From Motilimonas pumila (lineage in GTDB: Bacteria > Pseudomonadota > Gammaproteobacteria > Enterobacterales > CBDFNC01), in assembly GCF_003596335.1 (NCBI RefSeq), contig NZ_QZCH01000029.1:1-54690 (forward strand): a stretch of 54,690 bases of DNA, in the 5' to 3' direction. A program made the position numbers and the translations under genes. The notes below the pieces were generated by a model. The model was given only the letters and a program-made list of their open reading frames with translations, was not told the origin of the DNA and searched no databases. The number at the start of each line of letters is the position of its first letter. The first letter of the stretch is position 1. This document shows, piece after piece, positions 25,741-37,066 of the stretch.

Positions 25741-26664
25741 TTATTTATACAATGACGTTTCACCTTCTGGCCGTGTTTTAAAGCGGCGGTGCAGCCACAT
25801 GTATTGGTCTGGCTGAGTTAAGATCATTTGTTCTATTTCATGGTTAATACGAGCAGCATCGGCTGTTAGGTCTGCGGTTGGAAAACCTTGCAGCGGCGCT
25901 TTAGCAATCATTTTATAGCCTGCATTTCCTGGCAGGCGTTGCATGAAAAAGGGAATCACGACCGTGTCTCCAATTTTGGCTAATGCAGAAGTTCCGGTCA
26001 CGGTAGCCACTTTATCAACAGCAAAAAAAGGCACAAAGGCGCAGCGTCGGCGGCCGTAGTCATGATCGGGTGGATACCATAAGATCTGTTTATTTTTGAG
26101 TGTTTTAAACATGGTTCTGAAATCACTTCGGTCAATCATACCGCGACTTAAAGAGCGGCTTCTTCCCCAATAAAACCAAAAGTTTTGCAGTGGATTATTG
26201 TGCTTGCGATAGACACCTGTCGGTTCAAAGTTAAGGCCAGCGCTGCGGGCATTAATTTCCAGAGTGAGAAAGTGAGCGCCAAGTAAAATCACACCATGGC
26301 CTTTTGCTTGAGCTTGCTCGATATGCTCAAGCCCTTCTACTTGTAGGTGTTTGCGAACTCGCCAATCAGGCCAAAACCAAGCCATACAAATCTCAAACAG
26401 TGCAATGCCAGTATTTTCAAAATTACGTTGCAGCAATTGTTGTCTTTCACTCTCAGGCATATCAGGAAAGCATAAAGCTAAATTGCGTTCAGCCACTTTA
26501 CGCCGCGAATGAATGCGTTTCATTGCAAAGCGACCTAAGTGTTTACCCAAAAACAGCATGACTCGATATGGCAGCAAGGACACCAGCGCCATGAATAATA
26601 TTCCTAACCAAACGCCCCAATATTTAGGGTGTATAAAACGCAACTCGAGTTGTGGTTGACTCAT
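25741..26664 (-). CDS. lpxL: Kdo2-lipid IVA lauroyltransferase-type acyltransferase
   Basis: Inner-membrane acyltransferase that adds a secondary acyl chain to lipid A. The HX4E catalytic motif is present (H131, E136 in GAHFLTLE). Long blocks match LpxL/LpxP: FIHPKYWGVWLG near the N-terminus, ILWYPPDHDYG and the C-terminal PDQYMWLHRRFKTRPEG. One hydrophobic anchor lies near residues 17-35. The 307-residue length is typical. LpxL and the cold-induced LpxP cannot be separated by sequence alone. It is divergent from hldE, another LPS gene. Confidence 0.92.
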   Translation of the reverse strand: MSQPQLELRFIHPKYWGVWLGILFMALVSLLPYRVMLFLGKHLGRFAMKRIHSRRKVAERNLALCFPDMPESERQQLLQRNFENTGIALFEICMAWFWPDWRVRKHLQVEGLEHIEQAQAKGHGVILLGAHFLTLEINARSAGLNFEPTGVYRKHNNPLQNFWFYWGRSRSLSRGMIDRSDFRTMFKTLKNKQILWYPPDHDYGRRRCAFVPFFAVDKVATVTGTSALAKIGDTVVIPFFMQRLPGNAGYKMIAKAPLQGFPTADLTADAARINHEIEQMILTQPDQYMWLHRRFKTRPEGETSLYK

Positions 26665-26820
26665 CGATATTTAGACCATTATTTAGGCGCAAGTGCGCAG
26701 CAAACTATTGAACAAGCATCAAAAATATAACGTGATATTCTAACAGCGATTGTTTTGCAGTGGCTAAGTTTTTTCTACACTGTGATACACTGAGAGTAGC
26801 TTAGAGAATGAGAGTGATGA

Positions 26821-28248
26821 ATGAAAATTACCCTGCCTGAATTTGATAACGCCAACATTTTAGTGGTTGGCGACGTAATGTTAGACCGCTACTGGCATGG
26901 CCCTACGGGCCGAATTTCCCCTGAAGCTCCAGTACCTGTTGTCAAGGTTGAGCAAATAGAAGAGCGCCCTGGCGGCGCAGCTAACGTGGCCTTAAACGTG
27001 GCGGCTTTGGGTGGCAAAGCTACTATTGTCGGCCTAACGGGGCAAGATGAAGCCGCTGAAAACCTGGCCCGCAGCCTTGAAAGCATGGGAATAAGCGCAG
27101 ACTTTGAGCGTGTTAGTAGTCATCCTACCATTACCAAATTACGGGTGTTAAGCCGTCATCAGCAACTGATTCGGCTCGACTTTGAAGAATCGTTTGCGGG
27201 GCTTGATTGTGAGCCATTACTTGAGCGTATTCGCCAACAGCTGCCGCAAGTTAAAGTCGTGGTATTTTCTGATTATGCGAAAGGCGCGTTAAACCAAGTC
27301 AGTGACATGATTACCTTGGCCAAGCAAGCCGGTGCCCAGGTCTTGATCGATCCTAAAGGGTGCGACTTTGCGAAATATCGCGGAGCTGATTTATTAACGC
27401 CTAATTATTCAGAGTTTGAAGCCGTTGTCGGCCATTGTAATGACGAAGCGGAAATCGTGAGCAAAGGCCAGCAATTATTACAGCAATTTGACATTAAAGC
27501 GCTATTAGTCACACGCAGTGAACACGGTATGACTTTGATTCGTCAAGGGCAGGACGCGTTACACCTTTCGGCGCAGGCTCAGGAAGTATTTGATGTGACA
27601 GGCGCTGGCGATACCGTGATTGCGTCGTTAGCTGCTGCCTTGTCTGCTGGCGCGGAACTGGAAACTGCATGCGCCTTAGCCAATGTTGCCGCTGGTGTTG
27701 TAGTTGGCAAAATTGGTACATCAACGGTAAGCCCAATTGAATTGGCCAATGCTGTTTATGGGCAACAAGAAACAGGCTTTGGCGTAGTATCGCAAAGTCA
27801 GCTTATGGCGGCGGTAAATGCTGCTCATCGACGTGGTGAGAAGGTAGTGATGACCAATGGCTGCTTCGATATCATTCATGCGGGTCACGTATCGTACCTG
27901 AATAGCGCCAGAGAGCTGGGTGACAGATTGATTGTCGCGGTGAACTCAGACGAGTCTGTGCGTGGCTTGAAAGGTGATGGTAGACCCGTCAATCCACTAG
28001 AGCGGAGAATGGCGGTGTTAGCCGGTCTCGGCGCCGTAGACTGGGTGGTGCCGTTTAATGAACCTACACCGCAAAGTCTGATTGCGGGTGTGCTGCCTGA
28101 CCTATTGGTCAAAGGCGGCGATTACCGGCCCGAAGACATTGCTGGTGGGCAAGAGGTGATAGCCAATGGTGGCGAAGTGCAGGTGTTGCAATTTGAAAAC
28201 GGTTGTTCTACCACAGAGATCATCAAGGCGATTCGTCACCAAGATTAA
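26821..28248 (+). CDS. hldE: Bifunctional heptose kinase/adenylyltransferase HldE
   Basis: It makes ADP-heptose for the LPS inner core. The first domain (about 1-318) is a ribokinase/PfkB-type sugar kinase, with [15 protein letters not shown] (51-65) and the catalytic DVTGAGDTV (D264). The second (about 344-475) is a cytidylyltransferase-like domain with [12 protein letters not shown], where HAGH (353-356) binds nucleotide. Both activities are fused, as in E. coli, and the length (475) matches. It ends at a bidirectional terminator shared with tolC. Confidence 0.97.
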   Translation: MKITLPEFDNANILVVGDVMLDRYWHGPTGRISPEAPVPVVKVEQIEERPGGAANVALNVAALGGKATIVGLTGQDEAAENLARSLESMGISADFERVSSHPTITKLRVLSRHQQLIRLDFEESFAGLDCEPLLERIRQQLPQVKVVVFSDYAKGALNQVSDMITLAKQAGAQVLIDPKGCDFAKYRGADLLTPNYSEFEAVVGHCNDEAEIVSKGQQLLQQFDIKALLVTRSEHGMTLIRQGQDALHLSAQAQEVFDVTGAGDTVIASLAAALSAGAELETACALANVAAGVVVGKIGTSTVSPIELANAVYGQQETGFGVVSQSQLMAAVNAAHRRGEKVVMTNGCFDIIHAGHVSYLNSARELGDRLIVAVNSDESVRGLKGDGRPVNPLERRMAVLAGLGAVDWVVPFNEPTPQSLIAGVLPDLLVKGGDYRPEDIAGGQEVIANGGEVQVLQFENGCSTTEIIKAIRHQD

Positions 28249-28283
28249 CGTTGTGGCTCAGCTTCAGGTGATTTAACAACAAT

Positions 28284-28312
28284 AAAAAAGCCGCCAACAG
28301 GCGGCTTTTTTA
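28284..28312. terminator. Bidirectional terminator between hldE and tolC
   Basis: The stem AAGCCGCC / GGCGGCTT with loop AACA is flanked by A- and T-runs between the convergent genes. Confidence 0.88.
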
Positions 28313-28330
28313 TTGCTTTGGCGTCACAGG

Positions 28331-29650
28331 CTACTTTTTGGCAACCATTAAACCGGCATTGATCAGCTGGATATCTTGCTCAGACAACACGCCTGCGGCG
28401 TATTTTAGGTTGAGCATACTGATGATGTAGTCATAACGCGCGTTAGACAGTAGATCTTTAGACTCATAAAGTTTACGGGTGGCGTCTAAAACGTCAACTA
28501 TGGTACGCGTCCCTACTTCAAAACCGGCTTCAACGGCTTTTAGCGCACTTTCAGAAGACACTACGGTTTGCTCATAGGCTTTGATAGTACTGATAGATGC
28601 TGCCACGTTGTTGTAGTTACTGCGAATTTGCGTTTGAACACTGCGGTAAGTTTTCTCTAGCTCTTCGCTGGCGGAAACATAATTGAATTGTGCCTGTTTA
28701 ACACGAGATGTGATGGCACCACCTGTGTACAAGGGCATATTGAAGTTCACGCCTATGTTGCCATTGGTGAGGTCACCATCAGGCGTAAAGTCATTTTTGT
28801 AATCAGTGCCGTTAACACCAACACCTGCAACTAAGTCGACAGTTGGTAGATGGCCTGTTTCTGCGAGTTCAATTTGTGTTTTGGCGATGTCTTTGGCAAT
28901 ACGTTGAGTGTGCAAGGCTAAGTTTTCGTTTTCAGCTTTTGATAACCAATTGGCAGAGCTGCCATCTGGCATCATAGGGTCAAAACGGTCGATATTAAGC
29001 ACATTGATGTTGCTAACCTCAACGCCGGTAAGCTCACGCAGCGCTTCATAGCTATTGGTCAAGGTGTTTTGCGCTTGAATTTCATTTGCCAAGGTACGGT
29101 CATGTTCAGCTTGGGCTTCATGAACGTCGGTGATCGCCGTGAGACCCACTTCAAATCGTTGTTTGGTTTGCTCAAGTTGACGAGACACCGCGCGCTTGTT
29201 TGCTTTTACCGCAGATAAGGCGTCAGTTGCTCGTAATACTTCGAAGTATGCTTGAGACGTACGCAGGATTAATTGCTGAGTTTGATTGCCGTATACCGTG
29301 TCTGCTTGGGTCGCCGCTTTTTCGGTAATGGTTAGCGTGGTCCAGTAATCTTGACGGTACAGCGCTTGACTTAATGAAACGTTGGCGCCGTAGTTAGCGT
29401 TGGTGCCTTGGTCACTTTTATTGGTTTTGTTATAACCTGCGGTCAAGCCTAAGCCTATTTGAGGCAATAAACTGGCGCGGCTCTCATTGACTTTTTCGAA
29501 AGCTGAATCACGATCTGCTAATGCTTGTAAAATTTGTGGATCTTTTACTTTCGCTTGCTCGTAGATTTGTTCGATATCATCTGCAAATGAGACATTGCTT
29601 AGGCTTGATAAAGCCACCAAAGTGGCGACATTAAGCAGAGTTTTTTTCAT
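28331..29650 (-). CDS. tolC: Outer membrane channel TolC
   Basis: Trimeric outer-membrane and periplasmic tunnel used by multidrug efflux pumps and type I secretion. The mature protein follows a cleavable signal peptide (MKKTLLNVATLVALSSLSNVSFA). The two OEP repeats are visible (ALADRDSAFEKVNESRASLLPQ in part, and TVVSSESALKAVEAGFEVG). The length (439 residues from the chosen start) is a little shorter than in E. coli, with a short C-terminal tail. The frame opens earlier at 29668 with GTG, but the ATG at 29650 has AAGG upstream and starts the signal peptide directly. It is divergent from nudF, as in E. coli. Confidence 0.95.
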   Translation of the reverse strand: MKKTLLNVATLVALSSLSNVSFADDIEQIYEQAKVKDPQILQALADRDSAFEKVNESRASLLPQIGLGLTAGYNKTNKSDQGTNANYGANVSLSQALYRQDYWTTLTITEKAATQADTVYGNQTQQLILRTSQAYFEVLRATDALSAVKANKRAVSRQLEQTKQRFEVGLTAITDVHEAQAEHDRTLANEIQAQNTLTNSYEALRELTGVEVSNINVLNIDRFDPMMPDGSSANWLSKAENENLALHTQRIAKDIAKTQIELAETGHLPTVDLVAGVGVNGTDYKNDFTPDGDLTNGNIGVNFNMPLYTGGAITSRVKQAQFNYVSASEELEKTYRSVQTQIRSNYNNVAASISTIKAYEQTVVSSESALKAVEAGFEVGTRTIVDVLDATRKLYESKDLLSNARYDYIISMLNLKYAAGVLSEQDIQLINAGLMVAKK

Positions 29651-29811
29651 TTCAACCTTTCCTTTCACAGGCTCGCGCGTCTGTAATGGTTATGTTTTAA
29701 GTATAAAAATTGTCTCACCAATAGCAGCGAGATGAAAACGAGTTTATGGTCTTGCAGTCATGGCAACTATGATCCTCGCCATGTTTTTTATAGTATGGAC
29801 TGCTGTTTCCA

Positions 29812-29837
29812 TATAATAGCGCAAACTTTAAAAGTTT
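29812..29837 (+). promoter_or_regulatory. Promoter -10 and adjoining palindrome upstream of nudF
   Basis: A perfect TATAAT (29812-29817) without a good -35 is followed six bases later by AAACTTT-A-AAAGTTT (29823-29837), a perfect 7-1-7 palindrome located at the predicted transcription start. It may be an operator for the nudF-parE operon. Confidence 0.4.
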
Positions 29838-29886
29838 ACGTCATAACTGCTGCAACAATATCAACCTTTTCAGGACTATGTAAACC

Positions 29887-30531
29887 ATGAAGCCAGAGTT
29901 AACAAAAAATAACTGTTTTAACAAAGACGATGTTGAAATTATCTCAAAGAAAAAATTGTACCAAGGCTTCTTCGAGGCAAACAGTTATCGCTTTAAGCAC
30001 AGGCTATTTGCCGGCGGGTGGAGCCCTGAAATTGAGCGTGAAATCTTTGAACGTGGCCATGCCGCGGCGGTATTGTTGTTTGACATAGAAGCAGATGCCT
30101 TTGTGTTGGTTGAGCAATTTCGTTTTGGTGCGCTCGAAACAAGTGATACACCTTGGCTCTTGGAAATGGTGGCAGGCATTATTGAACCAGGAGAAGTGGC
30201 TGCAGAAGTGGTAGAGCGTGAAGCGCAGGAAGAAGCCGGCGTCGTCATTAGCAATATCATGCCAATGCTCAGCTATTTAGTGAGTCCTGGTGGCTGTACA
30301 GAAAAAATAGACTTGTTTGTGGCTCAGGTGGACAGCAGTCAAGCGCAAGGAATACATGGTTTAGAGGAAGAGGGTGAAGATATTCGCGTGCAAGTTGTCA
30401 GTCGCACCCAAGCCAATGAATTACTAGAACAAGGCGTTATCAATAACGCTGCCACTGTGATTGCGTTACAATGGCTGCAACTAAACTTAGACAAGGTAAT
30501 ACGGACTTGGCAAAGCCAGGCTCCGGCTTAA
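29887..30531 (+). CDS. nudF: ADP-ribose pyrophosphatase NudF
   Basis: A Nudix hydrolase that cleaves ADP-ribose to AMP and ribose-5-phosphate. The Nudix box is intact (GX5E, then REAQEEAGV, at about residues 97-119), and the family-specific REIFERGHAAAVLL and SPGGCTEKIDLF flank it. The 214-residue length is typical. It heads the conserved run nudF-yqiB-cpdA-yqiA-parE. The AGGA site is about eleven bases from the ATG, slightly long. It is 10 bp from yqiB. Confidence 0.94.
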   Translation: MKPELTKNNCFNKDDVEIISKKKLYQGFFEANSYRFKHRLFAGGWSPEIEREIFERGHAAAVLLFDIEADAFVLVEQFRFGALETSDTPWLLEMVAGIIEPGEVAAEVVEREAQEEAGVVISNIMPMLSYLVSPGGCTEKIDLFVAQVDSSQAQGIHGLEEEGEDIRVQVVSRTQANELLEQGVINNAATVIALQWLQLNLDKVIRTWQSQAPA

Positions 30532-30540
30532 GGGGACGCT

Positions 30541-30993
30541 GTGACCATAAAGGGTAAACAAGCATACACGCCGAACCTTGGCAAATTTATGCGCTTGTGT
30601 GAGACCAACTACATACAGTTGATCAATTTGTTGCCGGCTAACTTTACCCAGCGTCAAGGGTTTGATTTTTCTGCGGGTGAGGGCATTCATTATCAAATTC
30701 ATGTGCTAGAGCAGAGCCCTTATACCAGTTTACTAAAAGTGCAACAATTAGCGGAAAATCAACCTCACTATATGATGCCAGTGATACGGGTACGACTTTA
30801 TCACGACGCAAGGCTAGCGGAAGTGTGTGCTAGTCAACATATTTATTATTTGGAGCCGAAATATGATTACCCAAATGATAAAATGCACCACAAAGACGAA
30901 AAACTTCAAGTGAACTTGTTCTTAGCCGAATGGCTAAAGTTTTGTATCGAACATGGCTATTGCCGCCAGCAAATTTTTAAAGCGAATGACTGA
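30541..30993 (+). CDS. yqiB: YqiB-like DUF1249 protein
   Basis: A 150-residue soluble protein of the DUF1249 family, function unknown, conserved between nudF and cpdA in many gammaproteobacteria. Recognisable blocks are YTPNLGKFMRLCETNYIQL near the start and KDEKLQVNLFLAEWL near the end. The start is GTG, supported by AAGGGG with six-base spacing and the lack of any earlier alternative. Its last bases overlap the start of cpdA by 8 bp, so translation is probably coupled. Confidence 0.9.
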   Translation: MTIKGKQAYTPNLGKFMRLCETNYIQLINLLPANFTQRQGFDFSAGEGIHYQIHVLEQSPYTSLLKVQQLAENQPHYMMPVIRVRLYHDARLAEVCASQHIYYLEPKYDYPNDKMHHKDEKLQVNLFLAEWLKFCIEHGYCRQQIFKAND

Positions 30994-31812
30994 ACAGATT
31001 TTACAGCTAGCGACAGACAAACAAGGTGATTTAACCTTACTGCAAATGACCGACACCCATTTGTACAGTGAGCCAGATGGCGAGCTGCTAGGGGTCAATA
31101 CTCGCGACAGTTTCTTAGCTGTAATGGAGGCTGTGTTGGCGCAGTCTCAGCAATATCAAGCGGTATTGGCTACGGGTGATATCTCTCAAGACCACACGGA
31201 AGCATCTTACCGTGTCTTTACCGAGCAGGCGAAAAAATTAAGTGCGCCTTGCTTTTGGTTACCAGGTAATCATGACTTCCAGCCTGCCTTACAAACCGAG
31301 TTTGCCGCGGCGGGTATTTCAGCTTGCAAACACATTATTTCTGAATACTGGCAGTTGGTGTTATTGGACACTCAAGTGGTGGGCGTACCTCATGGTCAAG
31401 TTTCTGAACAACAGTTAGGGTTTCTGAAACGCGCGCTGGGTCAGTATCCAGACAAACATGCGTTGGTGTTATTACATCATCACAGTGTGCCCGCTGGTTG
31501 CGCCTGGTTAGATCAACACAGTCTAAAAAATGCGGATGATTTGTTTGCCGTGCTAGCACAGCATGACAATGCGAATACACTATTGTGTGGTCATATTCAC
31601 CAAACCATGGATAAGCAATATCAAGGGGTTAGACTGCTTGCAACGCCTTCTACCTGTATTCAGTTTAAGCCTAATAGTGATGATTTTGCCCTTGACCAGC
31701 AAGAGCCTGGTTGGCGTTACCTTACGTTGAAAGCCAATGGTGAAGTTGACACTCAAGTACACCGTCTCATCGATGCGGGTTTTGTGCCTGATGCTAACGC
31801 CACAGGTTATTA

Positions 31813-31813
<1 letters not shown>
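30986..31813 (+). CDS. cpdA: 3',5'-cyclic-AMP phosphodiesterase CpdA
   Basis: A calcineurin-like metallophosphoesterase that hydrolyses cAMP. Metal-binding motifs are in the expected order: MTDTHL, LATGDISQD, WLPGNHDFQPAL, LLLHHH and LLCGHIHQ. The open frame begins at 30953, but the ATG at 30986 gives MTEQILQL and 275 residues, equal to E. coli CpdA. Its stop overlaps the yqiA start (TAATG). The Shine-Dalgarno is weak, consistent with coupling to yqiB. Confidence 0.94.
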
Positions 31814-34297
<2,484 letters not shown>

Positions 34298-34426
34298 GCT
34301 TGAGACATGAGTGCGATTTGAATATGACACTAAGATGACTGTTTATCTAAAAAACTTAACAAAAAAAGTATAAATGACATCATAACTACTTTTTAAACGC
34401 ACATTCTAAGACTTTCATACTAGGAA

Positions 34427-34458
34427 GAGGGCAAGTTCTCAGCTAGAATTTTGCCCTC
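34427..34458 (+). repeat. Strong hairpin in the parE/GGDEF-EAL intergenic region
   Basis: The arms GAGGGCAA and TTGCCCTC (8 bp) continue with TTCT/AGAA after a bulge. No T-run follows, so it is probably a leader structure or a processed terminator rather than a simple intrinsic terminator. The rest of 34298-34520 is AT-rich and shows no riboswitch I recognise. Confidence 0.55.
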
Positions 34459-34520
34459 ATATATTAGAGTGGGAGGATATTCTATCTGAATATGTCTGTC
34501 ACAAGGCTTAGGGCGTCGCG

Positions 34521-36914
34521 GTGAAATCAGGTATTAATTTAGGCTTAGGTAAAAAAGTAATGGGAGTAACATTTTTGTTACTGCTGGTTATTTTTACCGG
34601 TTATACCTATTTAAACCTCAACAATCTGAGTAACTTTTTCGAGTTAGAGCGGCGCGTTGTATTTAGCTACCAAAAGCATCAAACCCAGCAATATTACGAA
34701 GAAATTTACAGCCGCGTGGACGCATTAGCCAGCCAACTGCAGGCCAGTAACCGCATTAGCTCAGTCAACCTCTCCAATGATAAAAACCTAAGACGCATTG
34801 TGAAAGAGATCCGTGGCCGTAAGTCGTTACCGGTTAATGCCTTATTGCTGGTGGACCCTAACGGTGAAGTGCTTGCTCGGTCTAATGAGATGAGCTTAGA
34901 TCGCCAAACTCGTTTATGGATTGCCAACGCCGAGCAGCATAACAGTGAGCACTGGTTTGTGTTTTGCCGTAACTCGTGCCAAGTACTGTTTAAAAGCGAA
35001 GCTAAATTTGGCGCGGGTAATCAGTTGGTTTTTGTCTTACCGTTTGACAAAATGCAGCCGCTTTCCACTTCTGATGCCAGCAGCTTTCAAATTCTTCTGG
35101 AACAAAAATCCAACGGCGATATGCAATACGTATTTACTCGTAGGGTGCGTAATTTCGATTTCAATTTACTCAAACAGCACCTCACAGTCGCGTCGGTAAA
35201 TCGCGGGGAAGGCAATGTTAACATTGGTCCGCGTAATTATGAATTTCGTGGCTACAAAATCTACAACACCAACTTACCTGGTCAAGCTTACTTCTTAATT
35301 GTTAATGATATTAGTGACTTACATGCGCTACTAAAAGGTGCAACCTACAACAACGTGATCTATGGTGTGGGTGCTCTGATTTTAGCTATCTTACTGATGT
35401 TGTTTTTGTTGCGTAAACCCTTACGCCGGATCCGTCATATCATTCAATCTTTGCCTTTGTTGGCCCGCTCTCAGCACGAAGAGTTTCGCCGTATCGTTGA
35501 AGATCAAGGCATGCAGGAACAGTTTGCCGATGAATCGGATGAGTTAGGCCAAGCCAGTATATCGTTGTCGCGTCAGCTGCAAGAGCTGGAGGGTGAACTG
35601 GTTCAACGTGCCGACGAGCTAGAGTGGCTGGTTAATCATGACCCGCTCACCGAGTTGCCTAACCGGCGCATGTTTAATATTGAAATCATTAAGCGTTTAG
35701 AGCAGACCGAACAAGGCTGTCTATTGTTTATGGATCTCGATAACTTTAAATACGTCAATGATATTAGCGGTCATACGGCCGGTGACATGATGCTTACTCA
35801 AGTCGCTAATACGTTAGAAAAACTGTTGCCAAGCAACGCCTTGTTAGCACGGATCAGTGGTGATGAGTTTGCCATATTCTTACAGGATGTCGATCTCGGT
35901 GCTGCGCAAGTTGTAGCACAGCGTATTTTGCAGTTAATTAGCGAAGTGTGTGTGGCGGGGCGGGAAGAAATTCACATGGCGTCGGTCAGTATTGGCGTAG
36001 TGGCTTATCCTGAGCACGGGTTTAGCTTGTCGGAGCTGCTTTCAAAAGCCGATATAGCCATGTATCAGGCAAAAGATTTGGGTAAAAATCGCTTAGCAGT
36101 GTATCACTCAGAAAATGTTGGCTCTAAAGTGAATAACGATTGGTATTGGCTAGCCAAAGCGCAACGTGCGATTGAAGAGAACTTATTAAGCCTGCATTTT
36201 CAGCCCATTTATAATAATCAAACTAACTCGGTTGGCCACTGGGAAGTGTTACTGCGGGTACAAGATGAGAAAGGTGAGCTATGCTCCCCTTACCAGCTTA
36301 TACTCGCGGCAGAAAAAAATGGCTATATTACCCAGCTTGATCTGTGGGTCATCAATGCTGCCCTCGATCAATTATTGGCTAATCATCAGCGGGGCATTAA
36401 GCAGCGTCTAGCGATTAACCTTTCGGCCAAGTCGTTTAGTGATGACCAAGCCATCATGCAAATTAAACATGCAATTGTCAGCCGCGGCGTGGATGGCTCG
36501 CAGTTGATCATTGAAATTACGGAAACCGCCGCCTTGTCGAATATGGTGCAAGCGGTTGAGCATATCAATGTGCTCAAGAGTTTAGGCTGTGAAATTGCCC
36601 TGGATGATTTCGGGGTTGGCTACTCATCGTTCCATTCACTGAAATCACTGCCATTAGATTATATTAAGATTGATGGCTCATTTGTGAAAGACTGCCCGCA
36701 GCGCCCAGATGACCAAGTTTTTATCAAAGCGTTGATCGATATCGCTCACAACTTCGGGCACAAAACCGTGGCCGAATTTGTTGAAAACCAAGAAATACAA
36801 TTAATGATGGCGTCGTTTGGCGTTGACTACTCTCAAGGCTATTATATCGGTAAACCTATGCCTGCAGAGCAAGCGTGGCCATCGACCCAAGACCAGACAC
36901 AAAAATGCCACTAG
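34521..36914 (+). CDS. Membrane GGDEF-EAL c-di-GMP signalling protein
   Basis: A 797-residue protein with a short N-terminal cytoplasmic end, TM1 (about 13-32), a large periplasmic sensor domain (about 33-270), TM2 (about 278-297), a HAMP-like linker, a GGDEF domain with the signature SGDEF near residue 447, and an EAL domain with EVL in place of EAL near 573. The EAL metal and substrate residues look intact (INLSA, EITE, LDDFG, IKIDG, VAEFVE), so it may hydrolyse c-di-GMP. SGDEF can be active, and no RxxD inhibitory site precedes it. The start is GTG. The Shine-Dalgarno is not obvious. Confidence 0.9.
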   Translation: MKSGINLGLGKKVMGVTFLLLLVIFTGYTYLNLNNLSNFFELERRVVFSYQKHQTQQYYEEIYSRVDALASQLQASNRISSVNLSNDKNLRRIVKEIRGRKSLPVNALLLVDPNGEVLARSNEMSLDRQTRLWIANAEQHNSEHWFVFCRNSCQVLFKSEAKFGAGNQLVFVLPFDKMQPLSTSDASSFQILLEQKSNGDMQYVFTRRVRNFDFNLLKQHLTVASVNRGEGNVNIGPRNYEFRGYKIYNTNLPGQAYFLIVNDISDLHALLKGATYNNVIYGVGALILAILLMLFLLRKPLRRIRHIIQSLPLLARSQHEEFRRIVEDQGMQEQFADESDELGQASISLSRQLQELEGELVQRADELEWLVNHDPLTELPNRRMFNIEIIKRLEQTEQGCLLFMDLDNFKYVNDISGHTAGDMMLTQVANTLEKLLPSNALLARISGDEFAIFLQDVDLGAAQVVAQRILQLISEVCVAGREEIHMASVSIGVVAYPEHGFSLSELLSKADIAMYQAKDLGKNRLAVYHSENVGSKVNNDWYWLAKAQRAIEENLLSLHFQPIYNNQTNSVGHWEVLLRVQDEKGELCSPYQLILAAEKNGYITQLDLWVINAALDQLLANHQRGIKQRLAINLSAKSFSDDQAIMQIKHAIVSRGVDGSQLIIEITETAALSNMVQAVEHINVLKSLGCEIALDDFGVGYSSFHSLKSLPLDYIKIDGSFVKDCPQRPDDQVFIKALIDIAHNFGHKTVAEFVENQEIQLMMASFGVDYSQGYYIGKPMPAEQAWPSTQDQTQKCH

Positions 36915-37004
36915 GTGGCGTCATTTATCTTTGATAAATCACAAAAATGCCTCACTGGCTGCGATAATTCATCAATTGTCCACTGAGCCTGCAAAGGATT
37001 CATG

Positions 37005-37010
37005 TATAGT
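37005..37010 (+). promoter_or_regulatory. Possible extended -10 promoter of parC-plsC-rraB
   Basis: TG-TATAGT lies about 55 bp upstream of parC. The -35 is poor. It would separate parC transcription from the GGDEF-EAL gene. Confidence 0.35.
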
Positions 37011-37066
37011 GTAGGCGTTTGTCTCAATTTTCAGGATTCCCTGGCGATTATTGAAAGGAAATAGTT

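Noticed and set aside
34298..34520. c-di-GMP riboswitch upstream of the GGDEF-EAL gene
   Set aside because: No GEMM-like conserved core was found; only a simple hairpin is present.
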